From Gigaspora rosea (Eukaryota > Glomeromycota > Glomeromycetes > Diversisporales > Gigasporaceae), in contig QKWP01000112.1 of NCBI GenBank assembly GCA_003550325.1, positions 4,869-68,868 of the forward strand: 64,000 bases of DNA, given 5' to 3'. Every line of letters begins with the position of its first letter. Position 1 is the first letter of the stretch. Below the pieces are notes generated by a model. It worked only from the letters and a program-made list of their open reading frames with translations. It did no database searches and was not told the DNA's origin. Shown in pieces: positions 54,633 through 64,000 of the stretch. A program made the position numbers and the translations under genes.

Positions 54633-54800
54633 AATGACGAAAGGTTTTGTCAAATTTGCATCTGATGAAACCCTTGACGATTGACAAAACTCTTGATGCT
54701 TGACAAAACCCTTGACGCTTGACAAAACCCTTGACGATTGACAAAACTCTTGATGATTAATAAAACTCCTGATGCAACCCCCTGACTATTGATGAAACTA
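54633..54800. repeat. array of TTGACGATTGACAAAAC units
   Basis: About seven units of CTTGACGATTGACAAAACC-like sequence, the same motif family as the arrays at 48825-48960 and 51760-51905. Probably one end of a related, truncated element. Confidence 0.75.
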
Positions 54801-54982
54801 ACACCTTAGCTCTTAAACACAAAAACATTGTTCACAACCTATAATTTTAACTAATCGAATTTTAAGATCAGTTGTGATATAAAAATTTTTTACAACTCTA
54901 AATTTTATTAGGAAATCATCTATTGCGTCCTAATTAAAAATGATTCTTGTTAAATTTTACTAAAGCCACAATGGCCACTATA

Positions 54983-55686
54983 TAGAGCTTGTACCCGTAT
55001 AAGTGTTACCCAGGTAATCCGGTTAACACCTGTCAACCGGGTCATAGCTATCGTTAACTGGGTAACCCAGATTAATTATCCATAAGCATGATAATGTGAC
55101 GTACAAACGTATGTACAGTATGTATGTCTGTTGGGAGTGAGGTCATTTTAAATATTATTATTTAAACCCAGTTTATTTTCCGATAGCCTCTAGCCGTTGG
55201 AGAATAAACTGATTATGTTACAGCTATTATCATGATTCTCGGGGCATCTGTAAAATTTGCTGAATGATTTTTAGGCCGGTTAAACTTATATATTAAATTT
55301 TATACATAAAAATTAAATAAAATTTTCAGTTACCATTATCATTATACGTAGTTTTTTTAAAAAAAAATGCATATAAGAGAATTTATGATTTTGCATCAAC
55401 CAATCAAAAAAACCGGGTTACCTGGATTATTAAGATGACCCAGCTTATAATGTTGTAAACGGGTGAGTAACCCGGAGCTTAAATTTTTTAACGAGTACAA
55501 CCTCTAAAAAAATTACATACCATTAAGAGCTACCTCAATTTTGCATTAGCCAATCAAACAAACTGGGTCAACCGGGTCACCCGGGTAACCCGGATTTTTT
55601 AAAACAATCCGGTTTGTGACCCAGTAATAATCTGGTAAACGGGCGGGTTATCCAGAATTTGAAATTTATTTCGGGTACAACCTCTA
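54983..55686. mobile_element. 704-bp hAT MITE, TIR TAGAGCTTGTACCCG, CCGGGT-rich
   Basis: TAGAGCTTGTACCCG pairs with CGGGTACAACCTCTA. The perfect 8-bp TSD CCACTATA lies at 54975-54982 and 55687-55694. CCGGGT/ACCCGG words crowd both subterminal regions. The right third contains two direct copies of a GTAAACGGG..GAGTACAACCTCTA block (55455-55515 and 55630-55686). Confidence 0.95.
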
Positions 55687-55992
55687 CCACTATATTTTCT
55701 AACCCTAACCCTAATTATAACGTGGGTTTCTTAGCCTTAATTTTACACGTATTTTTACTTAGAAAACAAAACACATTTGTTTTAATTATCACATTACACT
55801 TGATCCTAAATTTTGATTGGTCAAAATTACAAAATTACAGATGATCATTTTTTTGTGGGTGCGCTACTTAAGATGATGAAGCTCTTGATAAAATCCTTGT
55901 CAATTGGAAGAAGCTTTTACATTGATTCTAAACAGTTTATTTTTTGTTGCTAGCATTTCACTAACAACAGCAGAGCATAGAATCAACTTATA

Positions 55993-56215
55993 CAATGGGG
56001 TCACCAAATTCTGGGTCGAGATACGTCAGAGTGCATCGGAATCACAGTCAGCTGGATCGGAATTGATCGATTTTGCCGCAAAATCATATAAACTTTACTA
56101 ATGAAATCATATCCATTCATTAAGTAATTTGCTACAGAACCTGCTAACAGCTAAGGCTAAATGCCATCCTAGATCTGACACATACGACCCTGACCTTCCT
56201 GCAAAATTCGTATAG
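55993..56215. mobile_element. decayed relative of the CAGGGCAATCCC MITE
   Basis: CAAATTCTGGGTCG, CGGAATTGATCGATTTTGCC, TTTACTAATGAAATCATA and TTCATTAAGTAA follow in the same order as in the complement of 38339-38566. The termini have decayed. Confidence 0.7.
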
Positions 56216-56646
56216 AATTAATTGTCTGAACACATAATTTTTTGAACCATCAATAAATAACGCTAATGCTATGAACATCTGTTATTTCATTTGCAGACTA
56301 AAACCATATCCTTAAATATCTTTAATTCATACTGGGTTTTAATTACTTGCTAGGTGTTTAATTCACTCGTTAGGACACTTAAAGAACACTGAACTCAGTG
56401 ATTATTGCGAATTATATTACCCTCGAAATAATCACATATAATTTTGATTGGCCAGAAAAAATAACCAAAATCAGGTGATGTGTTTTAATCACATAGCACA
56501 TGATATGGTGCAGTGTCAACTAAAACAAGGCTTATAGCATTTTTGCAAAAATGAGTTAACTATATCATCATATAAAGCAGGAGTTTTTCTATATAATTTG
56601 ATATTTAAAGCATTGATTTACATAGTAAAATTTTTACCGATGCTTA
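56216..56646. other. intergenic, no gene seen
   Basis: Nothing recognised between the decayed MITE and the poly-A end of the LINE. Confidence 0.4.
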
Positions 56647-56806
56647 CTTTTTTTTTAATAAACTTCCGAAGAGGACGCCATATAGGCGTACTTTATTAAT
56701 AATTTACTGACTAATATCTAATACAAAATTATATTATAATAAAAATAGACTATCGAACTATTTACATTTTTATTCCGGGTCAAGTTCTTTTTACCTGTCC
56801 TAAAAT

Positions 56807-57790
56807 CTATCTGAGAAAGTTCAGATAAAGATACTTCGTTACCTTCTTTAAACTGTTATGTCCCTCCTTTTGTAAAGCTTTCAGAACCTTTAACTCCTTA
56901 CTAATTCTCATCTGGACTATATCAGATAGTATCGATTCTGGTATCCATTTCTGTTCCCATTTGACCTGGGCGTACCAACACCAGATCTCATATAGACAGG
57001 TGATATGCAGCCATATAGCTGCTTTACGTTTGGCTGGCTCTTCAATGTTCATAGCAGAAAAAATTTCATCCCATGACTTCGGGGGTCCATCCTCATTTGA
57101 TATTATCAGATATTTGTATGCTTCGGACCATATCATTTTACTAATTTTACACTCCAGAGCGAAGTGTATTGGGGTTTGTATTTTTCCAGGGCATGCAGGA
57201 CATTCTCCATTTTCTTCCTGATTGATATGTACTAGTCGATACTCTAAAGGAAGTGCTCTAAGTTTTAGCCTCCAAACTACATCCTTCTTTCTATTAATAG
57301 TCCACTTTTCTTTAATCCAGCCTACATGATCTGTTTGGCTAGCAGTAACATTGACTTTAGAACGTAGGTATTCTGTAGCTTTTTTTACTAAAAAATTACC
57401 ATATTGATTTCCTATTTCAAGATCGCCAGGGTCCCAAGGTCCATTACCTTCTCCTAGCACTTTACCCTCCAACCAATTCCATGCTTGTATATATGGCTTC
57501 CATCTCTCTGTCCATCCTTTGGTTGTATTTGAACTGCTATTTAGAGCCTCCTTAATTGTTACATTTCTTCTACTCTGTAAGTTTTCAGTGACTATTGCTC
57601 TTTCTACTTTTGCCCAGAAACTATTGCCTGTTATTAGCTTTATTAACATTGAGACCAACCTTGCATCCAAAATATCCTTCAAAATTGGAGTTGCCAAGCC
57701 TCTTTGATCATACACCTGTTGAAAGATTGAGTATTGTGGGTGCATTCTTGACTTATTTTTGACCCAATTCATAATCATGTTATTGAACAC
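56807..57790 (-). pseudogene. LINE ORF2, C-terminal region with zf-RVT
   Basis: An open 327-residue piece continues the RT frame after two stops (about 57853 and 57830). It includes IQAWNWLEGKVLGEGNGPWD, IKEKWTINRKKDVVWRLKLR and ALPLEYRLVHINQEENGECP. The zinc finger CPACPGKIQTPIHFALEC (CxxC..H..C) is the zf-RVT seen at the end of many LINE polyproteins. The frame ends YLYLNFLR just before the 3' UTR. The zinc ligands are intact. Confidence 0.82.
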
Positions 57791-57853
57791 ATATAGCTGT
57801 TTCCTTTTGGGAGGATTAAGATATGCTAGGTACTATATCTTTGAGATAAACAG

Positions 57854-58975
57854 TTATTTTGCTACTAATATTCTACTTTTCAATGACAAATTTCTATTTG
57901 CCATAGTATTAATTTTATTTTGTATCTTGCGAGCTAAATCCTCCCATAAATGTTTTATTGGATTTCCATTACTATCCACTTTATAGCCAAGTATAGATAT
58001 CGGTTCATCTTTTGTTACTTTTCTAAAATTGCATTCACTGGTCAAGTTATGACCCTGTGCTATCATTGTAAGTGGTAATAGCATTGTCTTAGACCTGTTC
58101 ACTCTGGCATTAGATGCAGCTTCATATGTCTTAATTATCTCCAATAAATCATGCCAATCCCTTTGAGAACCAATGCCTATGGTCAAATCATCTGCATATG
58201 CCGCGATTTTGAAACATTGATTCTTAATCTCAATACTATAGATTTTCTCATATATATGTTTCAATAATGGTTCTATTGCAAGTGTATACAAAAGTGGGAA
58301 CAATGGGTCCCCCTGACAGACTCCCCTTTCTACTCTAAATAGTTCTGAGAGCAAATCTGAGTCCGTAATATATGCTTGTTGCGATGAAAATAATGCATTC
58401 ACGATATTAACAAATTTTTTATCAAAGTTCATCTTGTTTAAACCCATTCTTAAGTATCCATGATTAACTCTGGCAAAGGCTTTTTGCTAATCTACCAAAA
58501 GAAGCCAATGGTATTTGGACTGATTTGTTTGGTTTCTCAATACCATTAATATATCCATGGCCACATCTTGTATTAATCTTCCAGTTACAAATCCTCTTTG
58601 ATATGGTCCAATAACATCAGCACAAATTATATTTAGTCGATTGGCAATAATTTTAATAAATATTTTGACATCGCAATTTGTGAGTGAAATTGGTCTCCAA
58701 TTACTTATTTCTTCAAGGTTATCATTTTTTTTAGAAATCAGCAAAATGATATTTTGACTCCATGAACACAGCATTTTCTCTGACTCCAATACTGTATTAA
58801 ACAATTTTAAAAGTATTAGAAGGATCTTGTTTTTTGCTAACTTATAAAATTTATAGCTAAGGCCATCAGTTCCAGGGGCTTTATTATTGGCAAGAGTATT
58901 TATGACCCTTAGTATTTCCTCTTTTGAAATCATCTTTACTAATGACATATTTTGATCTAGTGATAGTTGTGGCAA
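57854..58975 (-). pseudogene. LINE reverse transcriptase
   Basis: The frame reads EEILRVINTLANNKAPGTDG (RT block 1), ISNWRPISLTNCDVKIFIKI (block 2), PYQRGFVTGRLIQDVAMDIL, and LLLVD then a TAG at 58489-58487 then QKAFARVNHGYLR (block A). After that come FRVERGVCQGDPLFPLLYTL (block B), KIAAYADDLTIGI (catalytic YADD) and an ASNARVNRSKTMLLPL block. RT motifs are in one frame apart from the TAG right after the block A Asp. Target-primed reverse transcription is the family role. A single substitution at the TAG explains inactivity here; other stops lie downstream. Confidence 0.9.
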
Positions 58976-58983
58976 ACCCTAAA

Positions 58984-60296
58984 TTAAACTATCTGCTGCT
59001 TTTTCATCAAACTCTTCTGTCTTGTATAACTATGCGAAGTTGTTACGAATATACTGCAGTATAATAGTTGGTCTTCTTCTTGTGGTTTACTTGGGTCTCT
59101 AATTTTAGTAGTAGGTGTTGATGAAGCTCTAACTTTGTAATACATAAAAAAATATTTCATGGATGTTTCTCCACATTCTACCCATTTAGCCTTCGATCTA
59201 GTTTGCCATTTTTCAGCTAATAAAGATAGCTTCTCTTGTAACTGTTGATGTATGTTTTCAGCTACCAACTGTAAATCCTCATACTTATCACTATGTATAA
59301 TCTTCATATTTATTTCTGTAAGCCTTTTGTGAAGTTTTTGAATTTTACTTTCTAAAGCAGTCTGTGGTTTATAAGCCCTAATAATTGACTGACTAACACA
59401 TTTGTGGAAGTCCCATTTGCTTACATCTTTAATGCTACGTAGTTCTTTCTCAACATCTTCTCTAATTCTTTCATTAGACCAACACCTTTTATCAAATTTC
59501 CAAAATGCAGCTCTTGAAGAGTTCTTTACAAAATGCAACTCACATTCAACTAATAAATGGTTAGAGTTGCCAAACTGAGTAGCAACCCCTTTACAATATT
59601 GAGCATGATTTGCGTCTATAAATATATAGTCCAAGCAGTGTGGCCATTAAGTGACTTCCACGTGTTCTCTGATAAAAGGTAAAAAAGGGTTTTAGCCCTA
59701 TTATTTTGCTGTATCTATATATTCTTGCATTTTCTGTCTTAAAATCACATGTGACGAATCATTATATGGCTCTGCATGACTAATTCTGTTTTCATATGGA
59801 TTTAAATTTACGTTAAAATCTCCAGCTACGATATTAATAACCTCTTCATCTAACTGTGAGTGCCAATTATTAAAGAAAGTAACTCAGTCTTCTATATTTG
59901 GAGGAGCATATACATTAGTGACCAAGTAAGACCGGTGTTTAAAATTAAATCTTGCTTATAGAACTCGTCCATTAAATAATTCTTTTATCTTTCAAACTTA
60001 ATCTCCTTTCTTCCTGCTAGTATTGCTGTTTTTGGTGTCCAATATGAGTTATACATCCACTGCTAAGCCAAAAAATTTCTAATAGAGTGGTCATGAAGGT
60101 TGGTTTCTTGTATTAAAATTAAATCTAATCTATATGATTTTAACAAAATCATAGTCTCTTGAAATTTTTGTTTGTTATTCAAAACTTTGACATTAAGGGT
60201 TGCTATTTTAATTGTATTATGCATATATATAAAAAAGAAAAAACAAATAAAATTGCTTATGCAATCTATAATTATTATGATATATACTATAATCAT
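58984..60296 (-). pseudogene. LINE APE-type endonuclease and linker
   Basis: Near 60230 the frame reads IKIATLNVKVLNNKQKF and LDLILIQETNLHDHS (QET is the catalytic Glu block), stopping at 60063. Middle parts (VTNVYAPPNIEDWV-like text and NFNVNLNPYENRIS near 59800-59930) are in several frames. The piece 59634-58984 holds MDYIFIDANHAQYC and NSNHLLVECEL. The final motif is normally SDH, and here SNH, so a catalytic Asp is replaced by Asn. A linker rich in Lys/Glu follows (KLHKRLTEINMKI, SKAKWVECGETSMKYFF). The domain would nick target DNA. Multiple shifts make it dead. Confidence 0.8.
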
Positions 60297-60790
60297 TTAC
60301 CTGATAAGGTTTTACCTCTTTTAGACCCTTTATCCTTATCATATGGGAAAATTCTTTTGTCTATTGCTGAGTTACTATTTTTTTTCTTATTTCTTTTGCT
60401 AGTTACTTGAATAAATTCTTCATTGTCAACTATTTGTTTCGATCCAATATCCATTTCTACTATTACCTCCATTTCCTCTGCTTTTTGGAGCTCTTGAGCA
60501 ACATTCTCTGTACTAATTTTTTTTCTGGCCCAACAGAAATAGTATTAACTGCTTTCTCTTTCTCACTTTCTGAGGTATGTACTATGTTAGCCTCCTTTTG
60601 TAAAACTTCATTGACTTGATTAACTAGAGAAATTCCATTTGTCGCCTGTTAGGAGTTTTTACTATTTTCATCACATATTACTTCCTGCTTATTGGTATTA
60701 TCTTCTATGTTCAAACTTTTTGCCTCATCTGTTATATATGGGTTATCCACACTAAAGATTATTTCATTCTGACTTTGTATTTTTGCTTGA

Positions 60791-61437
60791 TTATTTGCTT
60801 GCATTCCATGTCCCTTTGCTATTGTCTAAATTCAATTGACTTTTTAAGCTCTTCACAGTCCCTCTTGATATACCCTTCTTTGTCACAGTAAAAACAAACT
60901 TTGGGAGCCTCTTTCCACTCCAAAGTGACTTTCTGATCCATATGTAAGTGTGTCTAGGGATTCTCTTAACGAGGTCTGGGTCATCTGTTGTCTCAAACGT
61001 GACAATCCACTGGTTTGTACATACTGGTGTTCTTTCATAAACCAATGGTTTAATCAAAGAAACACAGCCCAAGTCCTCAGTGGCCTCTTTAATCCGTCTT
61101 GAAATAATATTCTTGGGTCCCATTGGAACATTTCGTAACTTGACATGCAAGAAATTGCGTCTAAGATTAACTAGGATATACCCTAGTAATGTTTGTTTGA
61201 AGATAACAATTCCATTTGTAGCATAAAATTGTTGCTTCTCCTGATTGATAAAAACAACCTCAAGGTATTGACGCTTTCCTCTTTTATAATGCGACCTAGC
61301 TGCAATCAAATCATCTCCCATTTTTGCATATAAAGCACCTACAATATCATTAATTGATATGTTCTCAAAATTTTGTATATCAAAGATTAATGCGTTGTCA
61401 TTTTTTGTATAGATTCTGTCTCTGGGAGCAAAATTAG
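60791..61437 (-). pseudogene. LINE ORF1 (gag-like RNA-binding protein)
   Basis: The frame is open upstream of the ATG at 61321 (NFAPRDRIYTKNDNALIFDI) and continues MGDDLIAARSHYKRGKRQYL, KLRNVPMGPKNIISRRIKEA and NQWIVTFETTDDPDLVKRIP. A frameshift near 60915 separates KRLPKFVFTVTKKG from the correct continuation PKVCFYCDKEGYIKRDC. That is a CCHC knuckle in which the His is Tyr. The rest of ORF1 beyond 60791 has stops. The protein would coat LINE RNA. The loss of His and the shift indicate decay. Confidence 0.75.
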
Positions 61438-62174
61438 AGTACCATAAATTCTCGAAATAACAGGCATCTGCGTGCTATTTTGAATATGTGGGCGTTATTT
61501 CGAGTACGCGCATGGGCGTTATTTTGAATATATAGGGCAATTTTTGAAACCGGTTTTTCAAATAATTCCCATGTGCGGTATTTTGATTGTCTACCGAATA
61601 TATAATTTTATGCAACTCGACACAAAGCACAAAGCACTGTTAGGTAAGTATTATCATTATCTATCTTGTGGCTTTTCTGTTTAAAGAATGTTGGCGTCCA
61701 AGATCAGCATAAATAAATAAATAAATGAACATCTTCCTGCAGTATAAAAAGTATAAAAAAGGAGGATCCAAAAAATGAATTCGCTAAATATCGTGAAACT
61801 TATTTAACTGCTCTAAATAACGAACATTCGCTAGTTTCGTTTATATTTTACACTAATTTATTAGAATAAAGATCAAGCATTTTTTTTTCAATGTGGCATG
61901 CGTCACTACTGTATTTGGTTCCGCTTTTTTTTCAACACTATAAATGCATATCGGTTAATCTTTTATTTATGGCACTAAAAAAAAAAACATTTCGATGTAT
62001 CTTAATGAAATTGATCCGGAGCCACTATGGCTCTAATTACACTTTGTCCGATTTTTTTTTTTTTTTTTAATGTATAGGATTTTTTTTTCTTTTGTAACAC
62101 CAAATCTCCACACATATAAGTCGGGTTGTTTGCGTGTTTCGCGAACAAATTTCGTTCTTTACTTACAAATAAAC
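61438..62174. promoter_or_regulatory. leader of the pogo-like element with GCGTTATTTCGA motifs
   Basis: CTCGAAATAAC (61451-61461) and GTTATTTCGAG (61494-61504) are inverted, and GGGCGTTATTTTGAATAT repeats near 61515. These may be the left terminal repeats and transposase sites of the element that carries the gene at 62175; its right end is not in the window. The rest is AT-rich 5' leader. Confidence 0.4.
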
Positions 62175-63600
62175 ATGGAAGACTTAGTTCACAAAAATAG
62201 GAGTTATACTGTCGCGTTCAAACTTGAGGTGATAGCATATGCAGAAGACACTTCCAATTGCCGTGCATCACGCTTTTATAATGTCGACCGAAAAAGAGTT
62301 CAGGAATGGAGAAAGCAGAAAACTGAGCTTGAAACCATAAAAAACAAAGGTCAAGCACGAGTTCTTGAAGGCTGTGGCCGGAAAGCCATGTACCCTGCAT
62401 TAGAAAAAGAGCTATTAGATTACATAAAAAAAAACGAGAGGAAAAGATTGCGGTCACGACGTTCATGATTAGGAGAAAAGCTAAAGAGTTAGGAGAAGCT
62501 CTTGGTATCGAAAATGCACAATTTTCACGTGGTTGGGTCGTACGTTTTAAGAAACGGCACAACCTAGTAGAACGTGCTCGGCCGCAAATCGCGCAGAAAT
62601 TCCCCGAAGATATACCCTTAGTCGTTAGGGATTTCCTTAAAAAGGCGCGTGAAAAAACTATGAATATAGAAAAAAAATATATTATTTCTTTTGATGAAAC
62701 CCCGATGTGGTTCGACATGCCCCGGGGTTCGACAGTTGAATTTCAAGGTGCCCGCGAAGTTCCAATTAAAACTACAGGAAACGATAAATTACGATTTACT
62801 GTGGTTTTAGGTTATACAGCTTCTGGAGACAAACTTCCACCCGCCGTGATTTTTAAATTAAAAAAAACCCCCAGAGGCAAGTTCCCCCGAGACGTTGTAG
62901 TAACAACTGCGCCCCATGCCAACATGATAGGAAATTTAATGATTTCCACGTACATCCCAAGAGTAATTCGAGCGAGACCCAATGGATTCTTTAAAAACAA
63001 GGGTATAGTTTTTGTAGATCGTCATCGTAGTCACGTCCGCGATGATGTAATTAGAGCACTGAATACCGAAGGCTTGGATGTTTTGGAAATACCTGGTGGG
63101 ACGACAAGTGTTTTACAGCCACCTGACGTTTCAATAAACAAACCTTTCAAAAGTGGAATAAGAAATAGGTGGGAGCAATGGATTGAAAATGGAAAAAAAG
63201 AATTTACTGCAAAGGGAAACAGCAAAAAAGCTCCATACGAGCTCGTCTGTGAGTGGGTCTCACAGACGTGGAAGGAAATCAGTTCAAGCATCTTGGTCAA
63301 GTCTTTTGAGTCAACTGGTCTTGTTTTGAACCCTGATGGCAGCGAAGATTACAAGATGTCACACCGTCTCCAGGCAATCGTCGAAAATCATATGAATGAC
63401 ATTGAAAGAGATGAATTATTAAATGAAAGTGTGCATTCGGAGGATGAAGAGGATGAAAGTATAGTGGATGTGGATATGGGTGATGTAGATATAGATGGTA
63501 TGGATATGGAAGATGATATAAACGACGACATCGACGATGATATGGTGAATGATGAATTTTCAGTGAACGGTGAGGATATAATGGATGTGTGTGTTGGTAA
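62175..63600 (+). CDS. pogo-like transposase (CENP-B-type HTH + DDE_1), one frameshift
   Basis: The ATG at 62175 gives MEDLVHKNRSYTVAFKLEVI with a helix-turn-helix (CRASRFYNVDRKRVQEWRKQ). The CENP-B-like second HTH spans a frameshift in an A9 run at about 62426-62434. After it the text is EEKIAVTTFMIRRKAKELGE and RGWVVRFKKRHNL. The DDE domain follows: ISFDETPMWFDMP (D1), GIVFVDRHRSHVRDD (D2) and SVLQPPDVSINKPFK (D3), so all three acids are present as DDD. A long acidic tail (EDEEDESIVDVDMGDVDIDG) runs to a GTAAGT splice donor at about 63600; the frame otherwise continues to a stop at 63682. The family moves by cut-and-paste into TA sites. Apart from the one-base homopolymer shift the gene looks intact. 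Confidence 0.9.
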
Positions 63601-63682
63601 GTATCTATACATTTTAACATTAATAAAATTCATTATTGCTACTTCTCTGTTCATCTGCATATACGTCAAACTACCAGGATGA

Positions 63683-64000
63683 ATTCATTTGTAAAACGAT
63701 TCATATACTCTATCGTCAATAGAGTTATTCGCTGATTAAACGGTAAGTGTAAAGCCCATTTACCGGTATCAAATAATTATAAATCCGACATTACTTCTCT
63801 TTTCATTAGACTTTTCTGAAAATTAAATAAATTTGTTAGTGAAACGGAAAAAAAAAATTCATGTAAAAAGGTCATGATAATTTGCGAATGAAAGAAGTAA
63901 TAAGTGGAAGTTCTGTTGTCCAATTCCAGAAATTGGAACTTATAATAAATTTTTACAAAATTGTTTGCCTTTTATCCAATATTTTCATCTTGGATTTTGC
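63683..64000. other. 3' region of the pogo-like gene
   Basis: AT-rich. May contain a last small exon after ...CTACCAG near 63677. AGAAATTGGAA/TTCCAGAAATTGG palindromic words occur near 63920-63945. No TIR partner was found. Confidence 0.35.

Larger units (their letters stand above)
56647..61437 (-). mobile_element. LINE (non-LTR retrotransposon), decayed
   Basis: On the minus strand the order is ORF1 (gag-like, zinc knuckle), endonuclease, reverse transcriptase, C-terminal zinc finger, short 3' UTR and an A-run (TTTATTAAAAAAAAAG near 56647). The 5' end is not defined; coding is open up to about 61437, where it meets unrelated sequence that may be the start of the pogo element. No TSD was found. 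Confidence 0.88.

Noticed and set aside
57854-57986. Plus-strand ORFs within the LINE
   Set aside because: They are shadows of the minus-strand RT frame.
62218-62718. 166-codon antisense ORF, and others at 62812-63669
   Set aside because: Shadow frames of the pogo-like transposase; no domain pattern.

Overview
The window is a 64 kb piece of a very AT-rich eukaryotic genome that consists mostly of nested mobile elements. Spliced genes with GT..AG introns of about 60-150 bp, TTAGGG-like motifs, a piece of a BTB-domain gene, a streptogrisin-like secreted protease pseudogene and several multi-exon transposon gene families recall arbuscular mycorrhizal fungi (Glomeromycotina, Rhizophagus-like). 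That assignment is inference from remembered families. No rRNA, confident tRNA, CRISPR array or clearly intact host gene was found.

Layout. 1-6.5 kb: the tail of a hAT transposase, a MITE with a 9-bp target site duplication (TSD), an 85-bp tandem array, a possible secreted-peptide exon, two or three more MITEs, a small two-exon gene with one in-frame TAG, and a cluster of GCCAAATAAC hairpins. 6.57-15.59 kb: a full-length but decayed Ty3/gypsy LTR retrotransposon (ATAT TSD). It is split by a segment carrying a BTB-gene fragment, a hAT-type element with a long CT tract, a 237-bp foldback MITE and a 340-bp palindrome. 15.6-26 kb: hAT and Harbinger MITEs with perfect TSDs, a 20-bp minisatellite and the protease pseudogene. 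26.3-35.1 kb: a minus-strand LTR element that appears to encode only a gag-like zinc-knuckle protein. It shares its primer binding site with the gypsy element and is itself hit by a piggyBac and by a MULE-like element. 36.6-43.7 kb: a 7,056-bp TIR transposon (ATAT TSD) with a nearly intact five-exon transposase; its termini match those of the foldback MITE inside the gypsy element. 43.9-48.4 kb: a broken multi-exon transposase-like gene. 48.8-51.9 kb: a foldback-like element with TGACGAAACC arrays at both ends and a 953-bp assembly gap. 53.2-54.5 kb: a 1.28-kb GC-richer retroposon with an 18-19 bp TSD. 55.0-55.7 kb: a hAT MITE rich in CCGGGT. 56.6-61.4 kb: a minus-strand LINE with endonuclease and reverse transcriptase. 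62.2-63.6 kb: a pogo/CENP-B-type transposase with one frameshift.

The strongest leads are the 7-kb ATAT-targeting transposon with its matching MITE, the 1.28-kb retroposon, the gag-only LTR element sharing a primer site with its neighbour, the array-ended foldback element, and the recurrence of short telomere-like motifs inside several unrelated MITEs. Both isolated single N bases lie exactly at junctions of duplicated sequence and look like assembly artefacts.
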